Under the pieces are notes generated by a model. It did no database searches, was not told where the DNA came from, and saw only the letters and a program-made list of their open reading frames with translations. The position numbers and the translations under genes are program-made. A stretch of 21,176 bases of DNA from Perkinsus chesapeaki (lineage: Eukaryota; Perkinsozoa; Perkinsida; Perkinsidae): positions 1 to 21,176 of the forward strand of contig JAAPAO010000584.1 in NCBI GenBank assembly GCA_013115145.1, written 5' to 3'. Below, one piece after another: positions 17,918 through 21,176 of this stretch. Positions within the stretch are counted from its first letter, which is position 1. Every line of letters begins with the position of its first letter.

Positions 17918-20642
17918 ATGTCATCGCCTCCTCATTCTCCTTCACTATCAAGGCATCAGCCGACAGCGGCGGCGGCGGCGGTGAGGCAGCGCTCTTCGAG
18001 CCAGTCTGAGTCAGGCGGTAGTGTCAATCCCGCTGCCCAGCGAGAAGCAACGGAAGGCGGCCAGCCCATACAACAGCAACAACAGCGAGGCGATTATGAC
18101 CCACCACCACCATCGATGACGACTCCGGTCTACCTGGCCTTGGGTAAGCTCCCCTGCGGCGGCAGCGGCGCCCTGGCAACTGCCCTCCCCCTCATGAGAG
18201 GATCTCTGCTCAGGTCTTGGTCGTCCAGTTCCTTTGAGTACATTGGCTATTTTTTTCGAGTCCTTCGGGGAGGCTGAGTCATTAGATTGCTCTCGTATGC
18301 TTACCGAAGTCTCTGACCCATATGCGGTATATCTAAGGTAACCAACCCACCCCACCACCACCGCCACCACCACGATTTATCAGTTTCTTTGATCGTCGCG
18401 TAACAGAGGCAGTCTACAGTAGATTTGGGGATGCATCAGTCGAGGAACCAAGGGTGATCATAATGCCGCCAACCGCTTGTTCGATCATCATCTTCTCATT
18501 CTTAGTGCGCCGCAATTTCGCGCGCTGGTTCCTCCTCCTCCTCTTCCCCGATGCAGCAGCAGCAGCATCCTACCTCACCCCCTGAATCAACCCCATCAAA
18601 GGAGGTGCCGCCAACAGTTGAAGTTATCGCTATCACTTCATGCCGGATTGAGTCATCAAAGTGAGCCTGCCTCCGTCATCGTCATCATGTCTGCTTGCCA
18701 CTTTTGCCCAGGTTTTACCCCACCACTGATCCTAGGCTGGTCGATATCACCCATCTGTGCTGGAGTTTGCCCGAGGCCATCCAGTGTTGTTCCGAGTTTG
18801 GTGCACTGTAGGAGGGAGCGTTGAGGTTCACTGATGAGGTAGATGTTATTGTTGCAGGGCATCGGTGAACGGAGGACCCTTGGCGGCGTCACCGAGCGGT
18901 TCCTCGGAGATCTGCCAACAAGTAGAATTCTTTGATAGTCGATCGGCGGACGCCTTCCGGGGCGCTATAAAAGTCCTCGAGGGTGAGGGGCCAATTTCTG
19001 GTGTTGAAGAAGGAGGGGAAGGTGGGTCGATGTTGGTGCTGCCGACGGCGAAGGCTCTATCTCAGGATCAGTCCCGGAGGAGCCCCCGATGACGATGTCA
19101 CCACCACCGGCGGCGGCGGCGTCCATGGTGGCAACACAGCAGCCTTTAATTAGTGTAACTTCCGCGCTGGAAGAAGGGTTACCGCTATCACCGCAGCAAC
19201 AGCCTCCTCCTCATCCTTCTCCGCTGGAAGCAATGCCAGCACAACTCGCTTCGATGGTTGGTAAGTGATACTCTTATCCACAGCCCTCCGAAATGCACAT
19301 GCTGCCGTTAACTTGTAGGCGGACGATTCACTCCATCGCCAACATCACCTCCTAAGTATCTTACCAGCCAAGTTGCGAGATCTCTTGCACGGTTTTATCG
19401 AGGCGTAGGTATGGCCGACTTCATGCCAACCGCCGGTAAGGTCTGTGGACCGGACGCCGCCATCGATGCATTCTCCTCCTACACGATTGTCCCAGGGACT
19501 TCATCCTCGTCCTCCTCCTCCCCAGCAGCAGCAGCAACAGCAGCAGTGGCCTCATTGATGTCCAGTCTAGCTGGAGCTCAGACTTCACCAAATGCTACAG
19601 CACTCTCTACGCTGGCACAAATGACAACAGGTGGATTCGAAGGGGCAATGCAGCAGCAGCAGACTACGGAGGCGGAACACGAAGGAAGCGTGGTAGCATT
19701 GAGCGCATGAAAAAAGTCACGCGCCACGATATTATTGTGTCTTCAGAATGCAACCACTGTGATGGTACGGAATATCCCCCCCGCTTATACAAGTTCCAAG
19801 CTGCTTCAAGAGATCCTAGAGACCTTGTAAGCCTCGGTGTAGTCTCTGTCGGCATCCTTTCCACCGCCTCCGTCCAAATAGGTTGGAGAATTCTGCTGAG
19901 GATGAGCTAGCGGCGGTAAACGCGTCGGTTAGCGCTCCGTTTGGGATCGACTTTGTCTATCTCCCCTTCAACCTCAAGAATCGTGCTGGAGTGAGTTTCG
20001 TCATACCCCACATCATGGCCATCGCCTCTCTTCATCAGGTCAGCTACGGTTTCGTGAATTTAGCGACACCTGAAGATCTCCAGCGGTTCTACGATCGCTT
20101 TAACCAACATATTTGGCGCTCTGGCATGAGCCGAGCTCACAATGGAGGAGAGAGGAAGCCCTGCGAGATGTCATCTGCTAGGCTTCAAGGCCAACAAGCT
20201 CTGGTAAGCAGCAGCAGTCTGAATGTGGCTTCTTCCAGTCCTTTATTACTCTCAGATTGAAGCGTTTGTGAATCGTCTACATGCCAAATCGGAGCATATA
20301 CCTCTTCCCGCGCGCCCATTAATTTACGACCCTACGGCCGCCTTCACAAAGCAATCTCACACCTCTCCCTCCGCTCTGGCCGCCTCACCGCCGCCGCCAG
20401 TGCCGACTATCCCACGATCGTTCCAGCAGCAACGACAGCGTCACCATCATCACCCTCGGCAACAACAACAACAAGGGTGGCCCTCCTCACCGAGCTTTTC
20501 CGGCTTCCGTTCTCAAGCTCCGATCTCCCCGAGCAAACGGTCTTCGCCAGGCGGGCCTACGGGTGGTCAGCGACCTCCACGATCGACCACGGTCTCACCG
20601 AGACACCCTCCTGGTGGGGGGCAGCAAGTATTCCCACGATAA
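17918..20642 (+). CDS. Mei2-like RNA-binding protein, three RRMs, 13 exons
   Basis: Exons 17918..18143, 18214..18337, 18384..18453, 18506..18660, 18712..18807, 18858..18982, 19066..19260, 19319..19435, 19496..19689, 19747..19826, 19882..19990, 20039..20203 and 20256..20642 give 680 residues with every phase consistent. The leader is Ser/Pro/Ala/Gln-rich. RRM1 lies at about residues 69-138 ('IFFESFGEAESLD', 'AVYLSFFDRRVTEAV'). RRM2 is at about 197-263 ('RLVDITHLCWSLPEAIQ', 'QQVEFFDSRSADAFRGAI'). RRM3 is at about 435-552 and is diagnostic of the Mei2 family: 'ATTVMVRNIPPAYTSSKLLQ', 'GIDFVYLPFNLKNRAGVSYG', 'FVNLATPEDLQRFY' and 'KPCEMSSARLQGQQAL'. The tail is Pro/Gln/His-rich. Mei2 proteins bind RNA and control meiosis or differentiation in fungi and plants; the targets here are unknown. 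Introns 19436-19495 and 19991-20038 are multiples of three without stops. Confidence 0.9.
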
Positions 20643-21010
20643 GACTGATAGTGCTAAGCTGCTGCTGCTGCTGCTGATGTTACGATGAATATCATCATGG
20701 CGTCGTCATCGTTTTCCTTTCATATTATCATCTGACACAAATTAAGAGACATTTTGGTCATCACGTCATCCCTTTAAAATGATGATGGTGCCCCCCATCC
20801 CTCATGTCTCGTTGATGATGATGGTTATGGTTGATGAGGCTTTGTAGAATTAAAAACCGCCAATTGATGATGGTGATTCATCTTGATAATAATCTCATCA
20901 CCCACTTTACTACAGCTAATCATCATCGTCACCCGCTCGAGTAGCGACATACTTCTTCACGGGTTTTTGGAATATATATAAAATGGTTTTAATAAATCCC
21001 AATTTGTATT
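20643..21010. other. 3' flank with simple repeats
   Basis: Probable 3' UTR and spacer. It has a CTG/GCT run at about 20658-20676, scattered GATGATG and ATCATC runs, and no gene-like frame. Confidence 0.6.
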
Positions 21011-21176
21011 ATGGCGACCGTGGTTATCCTCCCCCCTCCAGCTCCATCTGCTCCACCTGCTGCTGCTGCTGCTGATGATGATGATGATGCCTCTACCACT
21101 ACTACCACTACTACCACTACTACCACTACTACCACTACTACCACTACTACCACTACTACCACTACTACCACTACTA
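21011..21176 (+). CDS. Possible gene start with Ala5-Asp5-Thr(n), cut by the window end
   Basis: An ATG at 21011 opens a frame with no stop to the end of the window (55 codons). It has a Pro/Ala-rich leader (MATVVILPPPAPSAPP), five Ala, five Asp, Ala-Ser, then an unbroken Thr tract from ACC/ACT codons. It may be the start of a Thr-rich surface protein, or merely a microsatellite that happens to be open. Confidence is low because composition alone supports it. Confidence 0.3.
   Translation, partial: MATVVILPPPAPSAPPAAAAADDDDDASTTTTTTTTTTTTTTTTTTTTTTTTTTT
21095..21176. repeat. 9-base microsatellite (ACCACTACT)n
   Basis: About nine perfect copies run to the window edge, preceded by GCT and GAT triplet runs at 21059-21088. 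Confidence 0.95.

Noticed and set aside
19707-19910. Plus-strand frame across the RRM3 region, and a suspected frameshift in the C-run at 19776-19782
   Set aside because: The run has seven C, and in the correct frame it encodes 'RNIPPAYTSSKLLQ' with no shift. The other frame is a shadow that reads through an intron.
20989-21171. Minus-strand frame of almost pure valine
   Set aside because: It is the complement of the ACCACTACT microsatellite, with no start context or non-repeat sequence.

Overview
The window looks like nuclear DNA of a unicellular eukaryote with compact, intron-dense genes. Introns are mostly 36-80 bases, with GT...AG ends and frequent CTAAC/CTAAT-like branch sites. Low-complexity Gln, Ser, Ala and Pro tracts are common, and genes are packed on both strands. 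A Mei2-like RNA-binding protein, a FAM227 protein, a leucyl/phenylalanyl-tRNA-protein transferase-like enzyme and a mitochondrial helical-repeat protein together fit an alveolate. Perkinsus or a relative is my best guess; this is inference and no rRNA is present to settle it. All exon joins were made by hand from splice sites and reading phase, with no transcript evidence.

Layout, left to right. A short secreted-type protein whose frame is broken by one TGA (196-990, +). A small possible organellar protein (1634-1961, -). A six-exon FAM227-family gene (2177-3475, -). About 1.1 kb without a gene, rich in palindromes (3476-4586). Two short membrane or secreted ORFs (4587-4937 and 5126-5458, +) inside a stretch packed with perfect hairpins. 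A four-exon helical protein (5451-6076, +). A mitochondrial-type helical-repeat protein whose second intron ends in four 46-base tandem repeats (6127-7703, +). An L/F-transferase-like enzyme (7815-8860, +) whose first intron holds an antisense tRNA-like sequence. A two-exon small protein (9142-9566, +). A coiled-coil gene of about 18 or more exons (9768-13741, -). A membrane-type ORF pair (13992-14697, -). About 0.9 kb without a convincing gene. A small mitochondrial-type ORF (15643-15918, -).

The right end carries two Mei2-like RRM genes in tandem. The first (about 16004-17760, +) has RRM1 and RRM2 only. The second (17918-20642, +) has 13 exons, 680 residues, RRM1, RRM2 and the Mei2-type C-terminal RRM3. 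Several intron positions and phases match between the two. At one shared position the upstream copy's intron is almost entirely an antisense tRNA-like sequence. The window ends inside a start of the form Met...Ala5-Asp5-Thr(n) (21011-21176, +).

The signals most worth following are the tRNA-like introns, the chained perfect palindromes (densest at 4700-5360), and the 46-base repeat that copies a 3' splice site.
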